NCBI GenBank assembly: GCA_963575745.1
Contig: CAUYUJ010015308.1
Span: 95,001 to 159,000, forward strand
From: Prorocentrum cordatum
Lineage: Eukaryota > Sar > Dinophyceae > Prorocentrales > Prorocentraceae
Direction: 5' to 3'
Length of the DNA: 64,000 nucleotides
Each line of letters opens with the position of its first letter. The first letter of the stretch is position 1. Of the stretch, positions 1-11,807 are shown one piece after another. The position numbers and the translations under genes are program-made. The notes under the pieces are model-generated. The model had not been told where the DNA came from. It did no database searches and saw only the letters and a program-made list of their open reading frames with translations.

Positions 1-460
1 GACAGAGCGTAAGAAACATATATAGAGAGAACGAGAAATAGAGACACACACATAGCGAGTAAGAGAGAGAGAGAGAACATAGAGGAACTTATACATGCAT
101 ACATCTATATGCGCCTAATGTCACACACGCATGGTATGTAGACAGGGAAGTAACATGTGTGTAGAGGGATGGTGTATATGGATATACCCCTGCAGGCTGC
201 GGAACACACAGGCACGCAGACGCACATAGCAAACCCGATAGAGAGATACAACAAAACACAACATAGAAAGAGAGAGAGAGAGAGAGAACGAGAGAGAGAG
301 AGAGAGACATAGCTAACACATTTATACATGTATATATAAAGAGAGAGAGAGAGAGATAACAACAACAACAACAACAACAAACAGAGACAGAGAGACCAAA
401 GGGATAAATACAGAGAGAGAGAGAGGGGGAGAGAGACAGAGGGATCTGACGCCTCAAGCC
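1..460. repeat. GA-rich microsatellite tract
   Basis: Runs of (GA)n at about 65-76, 268-306, 342-356 and 410-432, with a short (AAC)n block at 358-378. Translations of this tract are only Leu/Ser or Arg/Glu runs. No gene is seen. Confidence 0.85.
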
Positions 461-1101
461 TGCGTGCGTCTGCGGCTCGCCCAAACAGAAAGGAACAGAG
501 GGATGGAGGGGAGAGGGGGCGGCCTCCTCCACATGTTCATCTTCCTCCCCTCATCTCTGCCATACCCCTCCTCCTCCTTCTCCTACTCCCGCCTCCTCAT
601 CATCTTCCTCATCCTTCCCTCCTTCTTGCTCCTCCGCGTCGCTGTCGGGCTCTTCCTGCTCCTCCTCGTGACCTCTTTCCCTCTCCCCTGCTCCTCATCC
701 TACTCCCTCCCTGTCCTTGTCCTCGTGTCCCTCGTCCTCCTCGTCGCCGCCGTCATAGCCGCTGGTGGTCCCGGCGGCTCCGTCAACCACGCCGCCGCCG
801 CCGTCGTTGTCCTCCGCCTCCCCCTCCTGACAGCACGCGACGCCCGAAGACACTTCCTTCTCGTCGCAACGGGGCCCAGCCGCAAGGTGAAGACACTTCG
901 AAGAACACGATGACAACCACGAGGGAGGGGGAGGAGGGGCGGAAGAGGGGTGGGGGAAGAGAGACCGGCGGCCGCGCCGCCGCCCTTGGAGCAGCTCCAC
1001 AGCCCAGACCTCCTGATAAACAGGGCGATGCGAGGCCAGCGGAGGGCCACGACGACGACGTCGACTACGACGGCGGCGGGGACGAGAACGGAGGGCGGCT
1101 C

Positions 1102-1236
1102 CTGCGCTTCGCCGCACAGCCACGACGCCGCCACCTGCGGCCCCGCGCGCGCCAGCTGGCCCTCGCGCAGGAGCCCGTCCAGGACCGCCTCGCCGTCGCC
1201 GAGGAGCTCCCAGGCGCCCCCGGAGCCGAGCAGCAC
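1102..1236 (-). CDS. PP2C gene 1, exon with the SGG-x-W motif
   Basis: A 135-nt, phase-0 exon (45 residues) that starts VLLGSGGAWELL and ends CGEAQ. It matches the PP2C segment usually written LLASDGLWDVL, where the Asp binds a catalytic metal; here that Asp is Gly. The acceptor is CCCAG before GTGCTG. The donor follows GCGCAG and begins GA, as at the matching boundary of gene 2 (61877). The conserved DDVT exon should come next; it is not found in the remaining 1.1 kb and so probably lies off the left edge. PP2C enzymes are metal-dependent Ser/Thr phosphatases. The family is clear from motif order, but activity is doubtful because of the Gly. Confidence 0.8.
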
Positions 1237-1239
1237 CTG

Positions 1240-2930
1240 GGAGGCCGCGCATGCCCAGGAGGGCTAGGCACACAAAGAACCCCGCACCCTTTGGGAGGGG
1301 ACCCAAGTTAAAGGGGCCTGGAACATTAGGGCCAGGGGGACTTGTTGTTGCAGATGTATCGAATCAAACTGACCAGATGTATGACCCCTAATGAGAAGGC
1401 GGGGACCTGAGTGAGGCCATGTCTTCATCGTGTTATTACGTGTAGGGGTTCTTTTATCCTCAATGACACGGGGTGGGGGGGTCCAGGTTCGGTTCGGACA
1501 TCCTGGGAGGCACACGGCTCGGATGTACGACTCGGTTCGGATGTCCCCTCGCCCCCTTATCATCCGCTTTCTCCCCCTCCTCCCTTGGCCCCTTCCCGCT
1601 TGCACTGTGCCGTATGCGTATGCTGTGGACGCGTGCACAGCGCAAGCTGGCTATTTTTGCCGATGCGCTGTGCAAGCGCCTGGCATACCCGACCTGACCC
1701 CGAACTCTCGTGTGAGTGTCAGCCAGGGGACCGCCAGACTCGACCGAGTCCGACGGTCCAAAACGATCGCTGGGCGGGCTGATCCGAACCCGCAACAACT
1801 GCCACCGAACCACGGGGAAGAAGATCTGTTCGTACGGCTTCAAATGATTTCGGATGCCGGGATGCCTTACATCGGCTCCGCCCCGTCGAAAGCTTTCCGG
1901 TAAGCCTGGAATCGTCCAGGACCGAACTGTGGCTCGAAAACCAACCCAAACTAACGACGGGGGGGATGTGTGGTCATTCTCAGCCTCCCAAGGCCGTCAG
2001 GAAACAACACGAGATGAACACGAGATGAACAGCCGGCCCGTGGGATGGGGTTCCAGCCCTCTGGGGGCCCAGGCTGCGGCAAGAAAGAACGACACTGGAG
2101 CCGTGTGTGTTCTTCCTCCTCGTGCTCCCGCACGAGGCCCAGGCTGAAGTCTTGGCTTTGGGGCGCTGGCCCTCGAGGTCAGGCAGGCGCCCGGTGTCTG
2201 GGCACATTATGACGAGGGGCCAGGCGCCGAGCGCCGAGCGGTGTGGATCATCCTCCGCCTCCTCCCCCGTTTCGAGCGCGTGGGAAGCGCCCCCCGCCCC
2301 CCACACGAGGAACTGTGGACCAAGTCGACGGCCATGGCCTCGCCTGCAGGGCGCCTACACTTCTGCACATTCGACATACTTGCAAGGCGCTGACATAGCA
2401 AATCCATTGATGTGGGGGCGGGGGTCGGTTTCCCACTGTTCACTTGTTTCCTCGTCTAGTGGATTCACAAGCTTGTCTCACATGCGTCTATGTTGTACCC
2501 GACCTTGGCCAGCGCGTCTATGAACTGATATACTCTCCCTCCGCAGCAGACGCCAGATCCCTTTCTGTTTGCTCAACGAGCACCAGAGCAAGTGGATCAG
2601 CGCAAGCATTTGAGGTTTCGTGGGTTGCTCGTTGCGCCGGTCCTCTCCCCATCCCCCAAACGTCCTCCGGCCTCCGCCTCCTCCCACCCCCGCCTCCTGC
2701 TCATCCCCCCCCTGCCTCCCACATCCCGCCTCCGCCTCCTCGTCCCCCCTCCCACATCCCACCGCCGCCTGCGCATCCCACCTCCGCCCTCCTCTCTCTC
2801 TCTCTCCCTCCCCCCGCCCTCCTCCCTCCCTCCTCCTCCCCTCTGCCCCCTCTCCTCCCACCTCCCTCCTCCCTGCTAGAAGACCCGCGTCCGCGGCGAC
2901 CCCCCCCCCTCCCCTCCCGGGCGTGGGCGC
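1240..2930. other. intron-like DNA, no gene recognised
   Basis: This stretch lies between two PP2C exons. It holds pyrimidine-rich DNA near 2640-2880 and otherwise unremarkable GC-rich sequence. Open frames here have no family features. Confidence 0.5.
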
Positions 2931-2934
2931 CAGC

Positions 2935-3034
2935 CCGGGCGCGGCCGCGAAGCTCGTCTTGGCCAGGTCGGGCTGGCTGCTGACGCCGAGCTCGCTCACG
3001 GAGAAGTCGCCGAGCGCCCGTGACACGGACAGGC
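2935..3034 (-). CDS. PP2C gene 1, RALGD exon
   Basis: The exon reads GLSVSRALGDFSVSELGV and then SSQPDLAKT, the PP2C motif x-LAVSRALGD followed by GV-x3-PD. The acceptor is CTTGGAG before GCCTGTCC. It starts with two bases of a codon, and the exon ending at 14956 leaves exactly one G, so the join gives GGC (Gly). The 3' end is uncertain: no clear donor in phase with the next exon (1236) was found, and a small extra exon may exist. A run of 14 G at 3052-3065 lies just upstream on the coding strand's intron side. Confidence 0.8.
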
Positions 3035-3221
3035 CTCCAAGGCATCGCGGCGGGGGGGGGGGGGGCCGCCCACGGGGTCGCCGAGCCCAGCGGCCAGAGG
3101 GGGAGGTGTGCGGAGGGAGGGGAGGCAGGGCGGAGAGGGGGGGGGCAGGGCGGAGGGAGGAGGTGAGAGGGGGGCAGAGGGGGAGGGAGGGCGCGGAGGG
3201 CGAGGGCAAGGACGGCGCCTC

Positions 3222-3222
3222 A

Positions 3223-3287
<65 letters not shown>

Positions 3288-3351
3288 ACGACGGACGACG
3301 GACGACGGACGACGGACGACGGACGACGGACGACGCCGACGCCGACGCCGC

Positions 3352-3389
<38 letters not shown>

Positions 3390-3403
3390 ACGAGGACGAT
3401 GAG
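3222..3403. repeat. (GAC)n and (GGACGAC)n array
   Basis: A perfect GAC run from about 3223 passes into a 7-bp GGACGAC array and then mixed GCC/GAC triplets. The long Asp, Arg and Val frames here are repeat translations. Confidence 0.95.
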
Positions 3404-3496
3404 GCCGAGGCCGACAAGGTCAACGAGGCCAGCGCTATTACTCTTCGGGTGCTCCACGCCTCCCTGGCATGGTTGAAACGTTTCCTGAGAGAAACG

Positions 3497-3725
3497 GGTC
3501 CTGGACCCCAGGGAACTTCCCCCAGAACCAACTTTCCATCCTGAGTCGTGTTTGACGGCCTCGAGGCCTGGGGAGGGCCCCAGCACACCAGAAACGGCGA
3601 AACAACTCAGGACCTGTTTGTCTCATGACCCGTTCCCAGACATCCAGCGATCTGATTGTTCCAATCCGCAGCCTCAAAGTCCCACCCGGATCCGGTCGTG
3701 ATTTTTGCATCCAAGGGACCGATGA
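3497..3725 (+). repeat. dispersed repeat family 1, copy at 3.5 kb
   Basis: It shares the core TCCTGAGTCGT followed by TTTGACGG, about 30 bases after a GGACCCC element, with copies near 41020, 47632 and 49066. It continues with a GTCGTGATTTTTGC-type segment also seen near 41130. No coding potential is seen. Confidence 0.6.
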
Positions 3726-4157
3726 TGAGCCCCAGCCGCCAGCATCGAGGAACGAAAACGCCAGGATTGAAAACATCATATCATCGGAGATCTGAACTTG
3801 CTCCATCCAGAAAGAAAACATAAACGTGGACTTCCGGAGCTGCGCGCGGATTTCTGGGATCTGCGCTGGACCCTGATCCCTGGCGCGCGGAACGCGCCAG
3901 GGGCGGCGCTGGAGGCGCCGCCAGGGAGGCCCAGCGCAGATCCAAGAGATCCGCGTGAACCTCCGAGAGATTATGCTTACAGTCGGACCTAGGTCAGAAA
4001 CAAAACACACACACACACACAACACAGCCGAGGATACCCTCCTCAGGATGCACAAGAACATCCAACAAACACGAAGAACACTGCGGTACCCTCCCCGAAC
4101 CGACCTCGACCTTATGCCTCGGTCCGACTGTGTGTGTGTTTTTCCCTGCCGATTCGC

Positions 4158-4350
4158 TAGGGGCCTCCTGGATGGGGTCCGAGTAGATGGGGTCGCAGGA
4201 TCGCGCCGCATCGCCGATGCATCGGCGATGCATCGGCGACTCCAGCGTGGAGAAAATCGGGCTCCACATGGAGCCGCATCGGCGATGCATCGGCGATGCG
4301 GCGCGATCCTCCGAACCCATCTACTCCGACCCCGTCTAAGAGGCCTAGGT
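4158..4350. repeat. palindromic MITE-like element, copy 1
   Basis: The left arm (CCTCCTGGATGGGGTC, then GAGTAGATGGGGTCG and a CGATGCATCG array) is repeated inverted at the right end (4275-4350). The arms are about 75 bp, and the inner CGATGCAT units are themselves palindromic. A second copy lies at 50409-50635. No coding capacity is visible, so a non-autonomous element or foldback repeat is likely. Confidence 0.75.
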
Positions 4351-4505
4351 TCAAGGCGGCTCCGGGCGGCCCGGGGCGCTCGCGTCCGGGTGCTCGTACA
4401 CCCGCAGGGGGGCGGCGCCGGAAGCGCCGCGCAGCGACGCGTCCTCCCGCAGGCTCGCCCCAGCGCGCACAAGCCGCTCATGCTCAGCCTCGCCGACGGC
4501 CGCCC

Positions 4506-4821
4506 GCCGGGTCGCCATCATCACCACCACCATCATCATCAGCATCAGCAGCATCAGCAGCATCATCATCATCAGCAGCATCATCAGCATCAGCATAAGC
4601 ATCATCGTCATCGTCATCATCATCATCATCAATATCATCATCATCAGCAGCAGCGTCAGCATCATCATCCGCATCATAATCAGCATCAGCATCAGCAACA
4701 CAACCACCACCTTCATTTCCATTACCATGACCATGGCCATGGCCATTACCATGACCATGACCATGACCGTGACCGTGACCATGACCGTGACCGTGACCAT
4801 GACCATGACCATGACCATGAC

Positions 4822-4878
<57 letters not shown>

Positions 4879-4982
4879 CATCCTCATCCTCATCCTCATC
4901 ATCCTCATCGTCATCCTCATCCTCATCCTCATCCTCATCCTCATCCTCATCCTCATCCTCATCCTCATCCTCATCCTCATCA

Positions 4983-5035
<53 letters not shown>

Positions 5036-5070
5036 CATCCTCATCCTCATCCTCATCCTCATCCTCATCC

Positions 5071-5107
<37 letters not shown>

Positions 5108-5110
5108 TGC
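4506..5110. repeat. compound CAT-type triplet and hexamer array
   Basis: Successive blocks of CATCAG, CATCAT, CCATGA/CCGTGA, CAT, CATCCT, CAT, CATCCT and CAT, about 600 bp in all. All six frames are partly open, giving His, Met, Ile, Ser or Asp runs. Confidence 0.97.
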
Positions 5111-6040
5111 CGCCGCCGTCGTCGTCGTCGTTGTCACCACCAAGCCAACAAGCACCCAACCATGTCCACCACCATCACCACCACCACCATCCACATCAAG
5201 GTCAACATCAACATACACTATTATCACCACCGTCGACCGTCCGAGCGTTCTCCGCCCTCGTCATCCTGCCCTTTCTGCTCCTAGTTCTGCTCTTGTCCTG
5301 CTCGGGTCGCAGGTCGCAGGTGGTCTGGATGAGACGAAGGTCCCGATGAGACGGGCAGAACTCGTCTGATCGAGGGACCCCCCCCGAGGACGAGGGCCTA
5401 CCCTCGTCCTGAACTCATCCACCCAACCCGCGAACTTCGCGACAGCATCCAGGTAGACATGCTGAACGTGAGGCCCTGCTCTCGAAGGCATGCGCAAGCA
5501 CCTGGACTGCGGAGAGGAAGAAGAGTCATCAGACCCAGGCCCTAGGGCCCCCACTGCCTCCAGAGTACCCCTCACGAGGCCCAGAGGGCCCCGGAGGCTG
5601 CAAAATGAAGGGACAAGCTGGGGGCATCTTGGGCCAGGGGCACCTTTGGCAACCCCCGATTGGAAACGTACACGTCGCCTCGCCCAGCTCAAGCCCGCTG
5701 GTGATCCACGGAGACGGGAACGGAGGTGCAAGGTCAGGATGTGAGCGGTGCATGCGATGTGTTTGGACCTGGGTCCGGCTACGGCTTGGGGCAGACAGTG
5801 TGAATTCTTCTTTGTGCTGTGAAGCGCGCGCGGGCCGTTTCCACAACGCCGAAACAACAACCGTGCTGAGAGATGGGCCTTCTAGAGTTGCCTATGCAGT
5901 GCGACTGGACCGACTCTGGACTGGCCCTGGCGTGGAACAACAGGCTGGGTGAAGCGAGCGCAATAAGCAAAGCGCCAACGTGGGTTCCAACGAATATGTT
6001 TGGCTCAAAAGTGGACAGGTTCTAAGAGATCGGGAGCCAT
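5111..6040. other. no gene recognised
   Basis: GC-rich intron-like DNA. Short open frames on both strands carry no recognisable domain. Confidence 0.5.
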
Positions 6041-6045
6041 CTATC

Positions 6046-6362
6046 ACTCGACGCGGCGCTGCAGCGAGGCTACCCCGAGCATGCGTGGGCGGGCAGCAAG
6101 GTCGCCCACGAGCTTGCGGACCAGACATCTACGGACCACGTCATCCTGGACGGCCAGCCCGACTGCTATGACTGGATTTGTGCATCAGCAATGCGGGCGC
6201 CAGACCGTATATGCAAGGCGACGCGGGACTCGTTTGAGAAGAGGCCCCCAGCTCCAGCCACACGGCGGCAACAACGAACAGATGAGCAAACTGATGGACA
6301 TACGGAGCCACCCATATCGCAGCGCGACCTCGCCCTGGGCGGCGACCGTGCATTCACATAAT
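6046..6362 (+). pseudogene. unknown coding remnant
   Basis: An open stretch of about 100 codons with natural composition, including GYPEHAWAGSKVAHELADQ, HVILDGQPDCYDWICASAM and APDRICKATRDSFEKRPPAP, ends at a TAA near 6362. There is no start codon or splice site I can fix. The surroundings (LINE relics from 7.2 kb) suggest a transposon piece, but the family is not recognised. Confidence 0.4.
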
Positions 6363-6604
6363 GTGCGTCATTTGCGAGATGGCCGCTCAAGGCTTTGCAT
6401 GCAATCGGCGAGCAAGGCGGATGCAAACTTCACTGCGCGACAACGACTTACTTCGAGATGCTGCAATTCTACGTTCGGGGATCTGCTAACCCGTGTCAGT
6501 CAGACCCAGGTCAGCAGGGAACCAAAAGACTGCAAATCCGGGTCAGCCAATACGCGCGGCCGCCTCGCGGCCACGAGCGGCTCGCTAACCCGAGTCCGCC
6601 AGAG

Positions 6605-6690
6605 GGGGTCTTCGCAGGATCCTGCAGGATCTGGTGGCCTGGCTCACCCCCGTTTGCATTGACCCCCGTCCCCGAAGCTCCGATACGCTG
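6605..6690 (+). repeat. dispersed repeat family 2, copy 1
   Basis: GCAGGATC blocks followed by GACCCCCGT and AGCTCCGAT match the segment near 44080-44160 in order and spacing. Confidence 0.55.
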
Positions 6691-6904
6691 TCAAGCTCGG
6701 CAACCCGGGCGCGCTCATTGGAAGTGAACCTACTCATCCGACACACCGGGGAATTTCAGCATTCGAGAGGCGTGTGGGTGTTGCTTTTGCGTCTTGCGCG
6801 CTGGCCCGGCGAGCCCAGGACAGCACGGCGCCCACGGTCGACTGCTACGAAGCCAATGTGGCGTAAAATCGGCCAACCCATCAGCAACCTACTTGCGCAC
6901 CAGG

Positions 6905-7095
6905 GCTTAGCTGCCCCGATACGCAACACGCAACACGTGGCGTATTGATACGGAGCTCAACACGTGGGCTGAATACGCGGGTCCGACGCGATACGTTCGC
7001 CAAAACGTGGGCCAATACGCGGAGTCAACACGCAACGTATTGACACGGTCGTCTTGAACACGGGACATGTTGCGTTTCAATACGGGCGTTTCGAA
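6905..7095. repeat. degenerate AACACG/AATACG tandem block
   Basis: The words AACACGTGG, AATACGCGG and AACACGCAAC recur about every 20-35 bases in a locally AT-richer patch. No open frame follows the period. Confidence 0.6.
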
Positions 7096-7264
7096 ACAAC
7101 TAAGCACTAGGGTGTTGAAATAGTTTACTTGGAAGGGGACTCTTGAGCAAGGCACTTCGCGATCGTGTTCGGCGGCCACTTGAGCTGCTTGGGGGGGAGC
7201 AACGTCCGCCACCGTGGGTATCAAGGAGTTTTGGGCAGCCTCCGGTAGGTTGCCCCTCGACGAA

Positions 7265-7950
7265 GTGAGCGTACCAGAGCAGTTCAGCGGGCCCCGCGGG
7301 CACAGTGAGCCGTCTCTCTTACCTCGTGGAGCGAGCTTTGCTGCGACATGTTGCGGAAGACTTTGCCGCGAGCCTGGGTCGTGTGCTTCGAGCGCCTGAA
7401 TCTGTCGCCCGAAACTGCGCTCGCGGTGGGGATGGGGCATGGCTACCACATGGTGCTCATGGAAGGGCCCGCCTCCACCAAGGCCCAACTGGGCCTCGAC
7501 GGGGCCATTGCGTCCCTCGTGTTCCAAGGACGCCGACTCTCCGGGACAGCTTCCGTTACTTGAACGACATGGAAGGGGCAACGCCCACCACCATGGGTTT
7601 CGGGGAGTTGGAGGCAACCACTGGCAAATTACCTCAGAGGGCAGAAGGGGGCGGACCACTGCGGATACGACGCGGGCAAAGGGGGCCTGCCAAGGCGGCA
7701 GCACGCGACAACTGTGTCACGAACTACGGCCAAGAAGTGCGGAAGGAGGAGGAGCAAGCAGCAAGGAGGAAGTGAGCGCACCAGCGCAATGCAGCGGGAC
7801 CCGCGAACATAGTGAACATGCTCTACCCTCGCGGAATGAGCTTTGCAATGGCACGGGGGGCCTAGACGGGATCGTGTGCTTCGAAAGCCTGAACCACCTG
7901 TCGCCCGAAACCGTGTGCGCGTTGGTGATGGGGTACGTGGCTCGCGGTAC
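7265..7950 (+). repeat. partial tandem duplication, about 540 bp apart
   Basis: The segment from about 7265 (AGTGAGCGTACCAG, then GTGTGCTTCGAGCGCCTGAA) recurs from about 7772 (AGTGAGCGCACCAG, then GTGTGCTTCGAAAGCCTGAA). At 7448-7530 lies a third motif, encoding EHEGRNGPVEAQLGL on the minus strand, which recurs at 14888-14955. Confidence 0.65.
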
Positions 7951-9525
7951 TCCGCCGGTGCCGTGGTGCATCGCTGGCGACCTGAACTGGCGCCCCTCTT
8001 ACGTCAACGCGCTGCCGACGCACGCCGTCCTGTGCGCCGCAACTACGCCTGCGACCCTAGCAGGGACCTCTCCTACGCGAGTCGTGGGGGCCGGCATCGA
8101 GCTGAAGCTTGAGAGCGTCGCCTTCCTCCCGCTCATTCCTCATCACGGGCTGGTGATCTTCTCTGCGCAGGTCGCCGCCCCGTCGGCGCAGGCCGCGCGA
8201 ATGCGCCGCACTACGCGGTTCACGCTCGACCCGGACACCATCCTGCTGGCGAGCGACACCGAGGAGCTGCAGAAGCCACATGGATGCTACCCTGCCGGCC
8301 TGCCCAGCCGCCGCCCCTCTCCCGGAGAGGTGGGAGCGATGGCACGCCCTGGCCGAGGGGGCACTGACGGCATCTGCCCACCAGGGGTGGGTATTACGAG
8401 ACGGGGCCGCTGAACGCCCCAAGGGATCCCCCCCTACCTCGCGCAGGCTGGCCACGACCCCAGCGGTGCGGCCCGCCGAGCCGATGGAGCTGGTACGCCT
8501 GAAACGCCTTGGTCGCCGCGTTGCCCATCAGTTCCGCGACCGCGCAGACGAGCTCATCGCTGGCCCTCTTCTGCGCCACAGTGCGTGGACTCGGCCCTCC
8601 GGGGTCGGTTGACAGCTGGCCCGAAAGGCCGGCCGACACACGCAGAGGCGCCATCTCCGCGATCCAGCGGGACCTGCTCAGAGATCGCCGCTCCGAGCGG
8701 CGCCGCCTCTTCCAGCACTTCACGACGGGCACGTGGAGGGCAGCCACTGCAGAGGTTCATGGGCCTTCCGAGTGCCCCAGTTTCAATGCCGAGGACATGG
8801 CGGAGGAGTGGAAGCGAGTGCGGGTCCCGTCAGACCCCAACTACGATGAGCAGAGAGCTGCGCGGCCAGGTGGGAGCAGCACCCCTCGGAGGCGCGCGAG
8901 CCCTTGCCGAAGACCGCCGACGCCTACGACGAGGAGTGGTGCCCCTCTTACGCCGAGTTCCGGGTCGCCGTGCGCGAGGCCAAAGGCAGCGCGGGCTATG
9001 ACGGTTGGCACTCTAGCAAGCTCACGCTGATCTCCGAGCACTTCGAGTTCTTGCTTTTCGAACTCTACACGCTATGGCGGGACACCTGCGAGGCCCTCCT
9101 GGTCGAGAGGCCCACCACCGAGCTCCAGCACCTCCTCTTCGCCTGGCGGGTTGTTGGGGTGCCAAAGAAAGACCCGACGCAGTCCCGGCCTATAGGGGTG
9201 GGCTCCGTGCTCCTCAGGATCTGGCTCACAGCTTGCGAGCCCAGCCTGCCTACGCCACAGGACGCTCAGTTCGCCTGCAAAGCGGGCTCCACGGTGGTCC
9301 ACGCTTGCTGCTTGTGGCCGCGCGCCTGCCAGCACGGCTCGTGCGGACTGGAGCGCGACCTGTCCAAGTGCTATGACAACGTGCCGCATGCGGTGGCAGA
9401 CGCGGCGCTCCGCAGAACCCAGACGCCGCGCCAAGTGCGGGCGGTGAGTAACGCTGCCTGGCGGGGCCCTCGGAGGTGCCAGGTGGCGGGAGAGCTGGCC
9501 AGTGAGACGCTCTGGCCACCTTTTT
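7930..9525 (+). pseudogene. LINE relic: endonuclease and truncated reverse transcriptase
   Basis: Plus-strand remains of a non-LTR retrotransposon ORF2. An APE-type endonuclease piece (WCIAGDLNWRPSYV near 7965, PHHGLVIFSAQV near 8140) is followed, after frame changes near 8600 and 8890, by reverse transcriptase blocks GYDGWHSSKL (near 8995), VPKKDPTQSRPIGVGSVLL (near 9160) and the motif A region LERDLSKCYDNVPH (near 9350). The frame loses similarity near 9520, so the catalytic DD motif C is missing. It is a dead, 3'-truncated copy in a PP2C intron, opposite in strand to the host gene and of a different family from the LINE at 53.9-61.2 kb. Confidence 0.8.
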
Positions 9526-9639
9526 TTGATTCGCGGCCCGCAAGGAAAAGTCCAGAGGGCGGTGTGAACGAGGCTGTGACACAGCGCGCGGGAAGGCAGA
9601 TAATTAACGGCGCAGCACAAGTGCCGGCCGAGAAGAAGC

Positions 9640-9740
9640 AGCTGAGCATGTGCCAGCAGCAGAAAATTAACAACGCTCAACATGTGCCAGCGAAGGATGC
9701 AAATGGGAAGTACCAGCCGCTGAGCGTATGCCAGCGAGAA
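9640..9740 (+). repeat. short tandem block
   Basis: The word CTGAGC(A/G)TATGCCAGC and close variants occur at about 9643, 9676 and 9720 with small insertions. Confidence 0.45.
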
Positions 9741-10380
9741 TGGGGAGGGCGGGTTGGTCGGACCCGCAGGTGAAGCCAGACTGCCAGGCGGAAGGTGCCC
9801 AAACCACTCACTCACTTGGAACGTCGGCCAGACTGTGCGCCGCTGAGGGGGGTTCGGTCCAATGCCTGGAGATGGCCGACCACAGAGGAGTGCGCCCGCG
9901 ATGGCCCCTGGTACCAAGGCGGAGTGCGGCTTGCGCATCCCGAAGGCACTCCTGTGACTGTAGCCGACGTCTAACACAAGCGCCAGAACGGTGCCTGACC
10001 GACGTCCTTGTCCGCCGATGCCGACAAGCGGCCGACCGTACTGTCAACGCGCCCAAGTGAAAGGGGGGTCAGAAGCCGCCGCCCCAACGGGCGACAAAGT
10101 GGAAGCCACCGCATGTTGCCGACTCCAAATGATGGGCACCCGGAATGGCTGAGGCCAGCGTCCGGCGTGTCCCGGCCCGCATGCGTCGCGGGCAAAATGA
10201 AAGTGTAGTATGCCGAGAGCCGGCGAAGCGCCTTGAGCGAGCCTTCTCGGAGCACCACGGGCCGACGCAGCGGCCAAACCGACGACGGGGTGATTTCAGC
10301 CGGCCGAACGGGCTAAAGGCCCACGCGAAAGCAGGAACTATCTCGGTGGTGGGGGGGTACCTCAACCCCAGGAGGTAACA
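9741..10380. other. no gene recognised
   Basis: GC-rich intron-like DNA with no open frame showing family features. Confidence 0.45.
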
Positions 10381-10680
10381 ACAGTCCGCCCCAGTGGCCC
10401 ACTGCATCGGTGAAGCAAGACCTGTCGCAGTCAGCCAACAGGAGCGGCCGCCTGGTGGTGACCCAGTGGCCCAGGGGCCCACTGCAACTCATCCTCCTTC
10501 GGAAATCGCACCCTGTGGCGACGAGAAAGGGGGGTTAGCAACCGATAGCCGCAGTCAAGAGTGTAGAATCGGGGGGTCAGCAGCCGATCGCCGCGGAATG
10601 ACAGACAGCACGTGGCGACGAGGAATGGGGAGTGCAGCCGATAGCCGCGGAACTGGAGAGTGTGGCGAAGGGTTAGGGTG
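10381..10680 (+). repeat. degenerate tandem repeat, about 45-60 bp unit
   Basis: The core words GCAGCCGATAGCCGCGGAA and GGCGACGAG...GGGG recur at about 10520, 10575 and 10625, and CAGTGGCCCA recurs at about 10391 and 10463. Confidence 0.5.
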
Positions 10681-11800
10681 AGCGTCCCAGCCGCAGGACA
10701 TCGTCTGGGGCGGGAACGCCCTAGGGAAGTCCCACGGTACACGTGCACGGCGAATCCTCCGCTGAGGGGGTTCACGCGTTGCCCCGGCGACCTGGCGCCG
10801 TACGTCTTGGCGGCTTTTGTAGAGACGGCCTCGCCCTAGTCGGGGGACTCCTGCCAGGCCCTCTGCCGGTCTACCAGCGCGCGAGCTCCCATCCTCGCTG
10901 TCGCTTGTCGGCGTATTGCTCGTCACTTTTCGGGGCGGCCCTTTTCTCCCTGTTCCCCCGCGAAGCCCCCCTCCAAGAGCTACCCTGCTGGCCCCACCCT
11001 TCCCAGCGCGGCCTTGGGCGCCGTGGGGCTCCAGAGCTAGATGCTCCCGACCAGATATCCTCCCTGTCGGTGCACGCTGGTGGGGCGGCTGTGCCGTCTC
11101 TGGGCCTGCTCCATGGGTGCTGCGGCGCAGTCCCACTGCGGTGTGCTGGAGGGCCGGGTCTGCTCTTGGTGACTTGCCCTGTCGGGTGGGTCAGGGGGGG
11201 GGGGGGTCCTTCTGTCGGACCAAGTGTATGGGTTGCTCTTGCTGTCTTGCCCTTTGGTTGCGCTGGCTCTTGCGCTGCGATGTAGTAGGCCACGATATTT
11301 GTCAGCGACCCTTTGCCATTCAACACGGAGATGGTGGTGTCTCACCAACTTGTAGGCGTCGTAACCCGCGGCTTCCCACGCCCGCAGAAATTCTTCGCTT
11401 CTCTCCCTGGTGTTCTTCCTGGGGTCCGAGTTGATGTCGACCCACGGTAGGCCCTGTAGGCTACCTGCCCTGCGAACCCATCCTATCCGCGCCGCGTTGA
11501 ATGCGCCTCCGAGTGCCTTCTGCAATCTGGTGAAATTCTCTTGGGCTGTCTCGTCCCTCTGGATGTCGGCCTCTTCGATGGGCCTCATGTACATGGGGAG
11601 CCCTCCTAGGGGGTCGTTTTGATGCGGAGGTGGGAGTGGCTCAGCCTGTGGGCGCGGCCGTCTCTCTGGGCTGTTGTCCTGCCGGGGGCTGGGCGCCCGG
11701 CGGGTCTCGTGCGATGGGGCTGCGAGCTCCTGGATAGACTCCTGATTGCAGTCTGGCCTGTTCCCTTTCCCTCGTAGTTTCCTTTGGTCAGCCCTTTTGT
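10681..11800. other. no gene recognised
   Basis: Open frames occur on both strands but none has recognisable motifs. The minus frame at about 11037-11594 may be a distal part of the Cys-rich gene that follows, but I could not join it. Confidence 0.4.
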
Positions 11801-11807
11801 TCGGGAT

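Noticed and set aside
1411-2523. Several overlapping frames of 100-160 codons on both strands
   Set aside because: They have no motif, no consistent frame and no splice signal; they lie within a PP2C intron.
4200-4310. Regular CGATGCATCGG units, considered as a CRISPR-like array
   Set aside because: The units are contiguous and self-palindromic with no spacers, inside a long inverted repeat of eukaryotic DNA.
3955-5349. Open frames of 185-464 codons rich in His, Met, Ile, Ser or Asp
   Set aside because: They are translations of the CAT-type array in all frames, with no flanking domain or splice support.
5995-6012. TTTGGCTCAAAAG, resembling the inner part of the spliced leader
   Set aside because: Only about ten bases match, and neither flank agrees.
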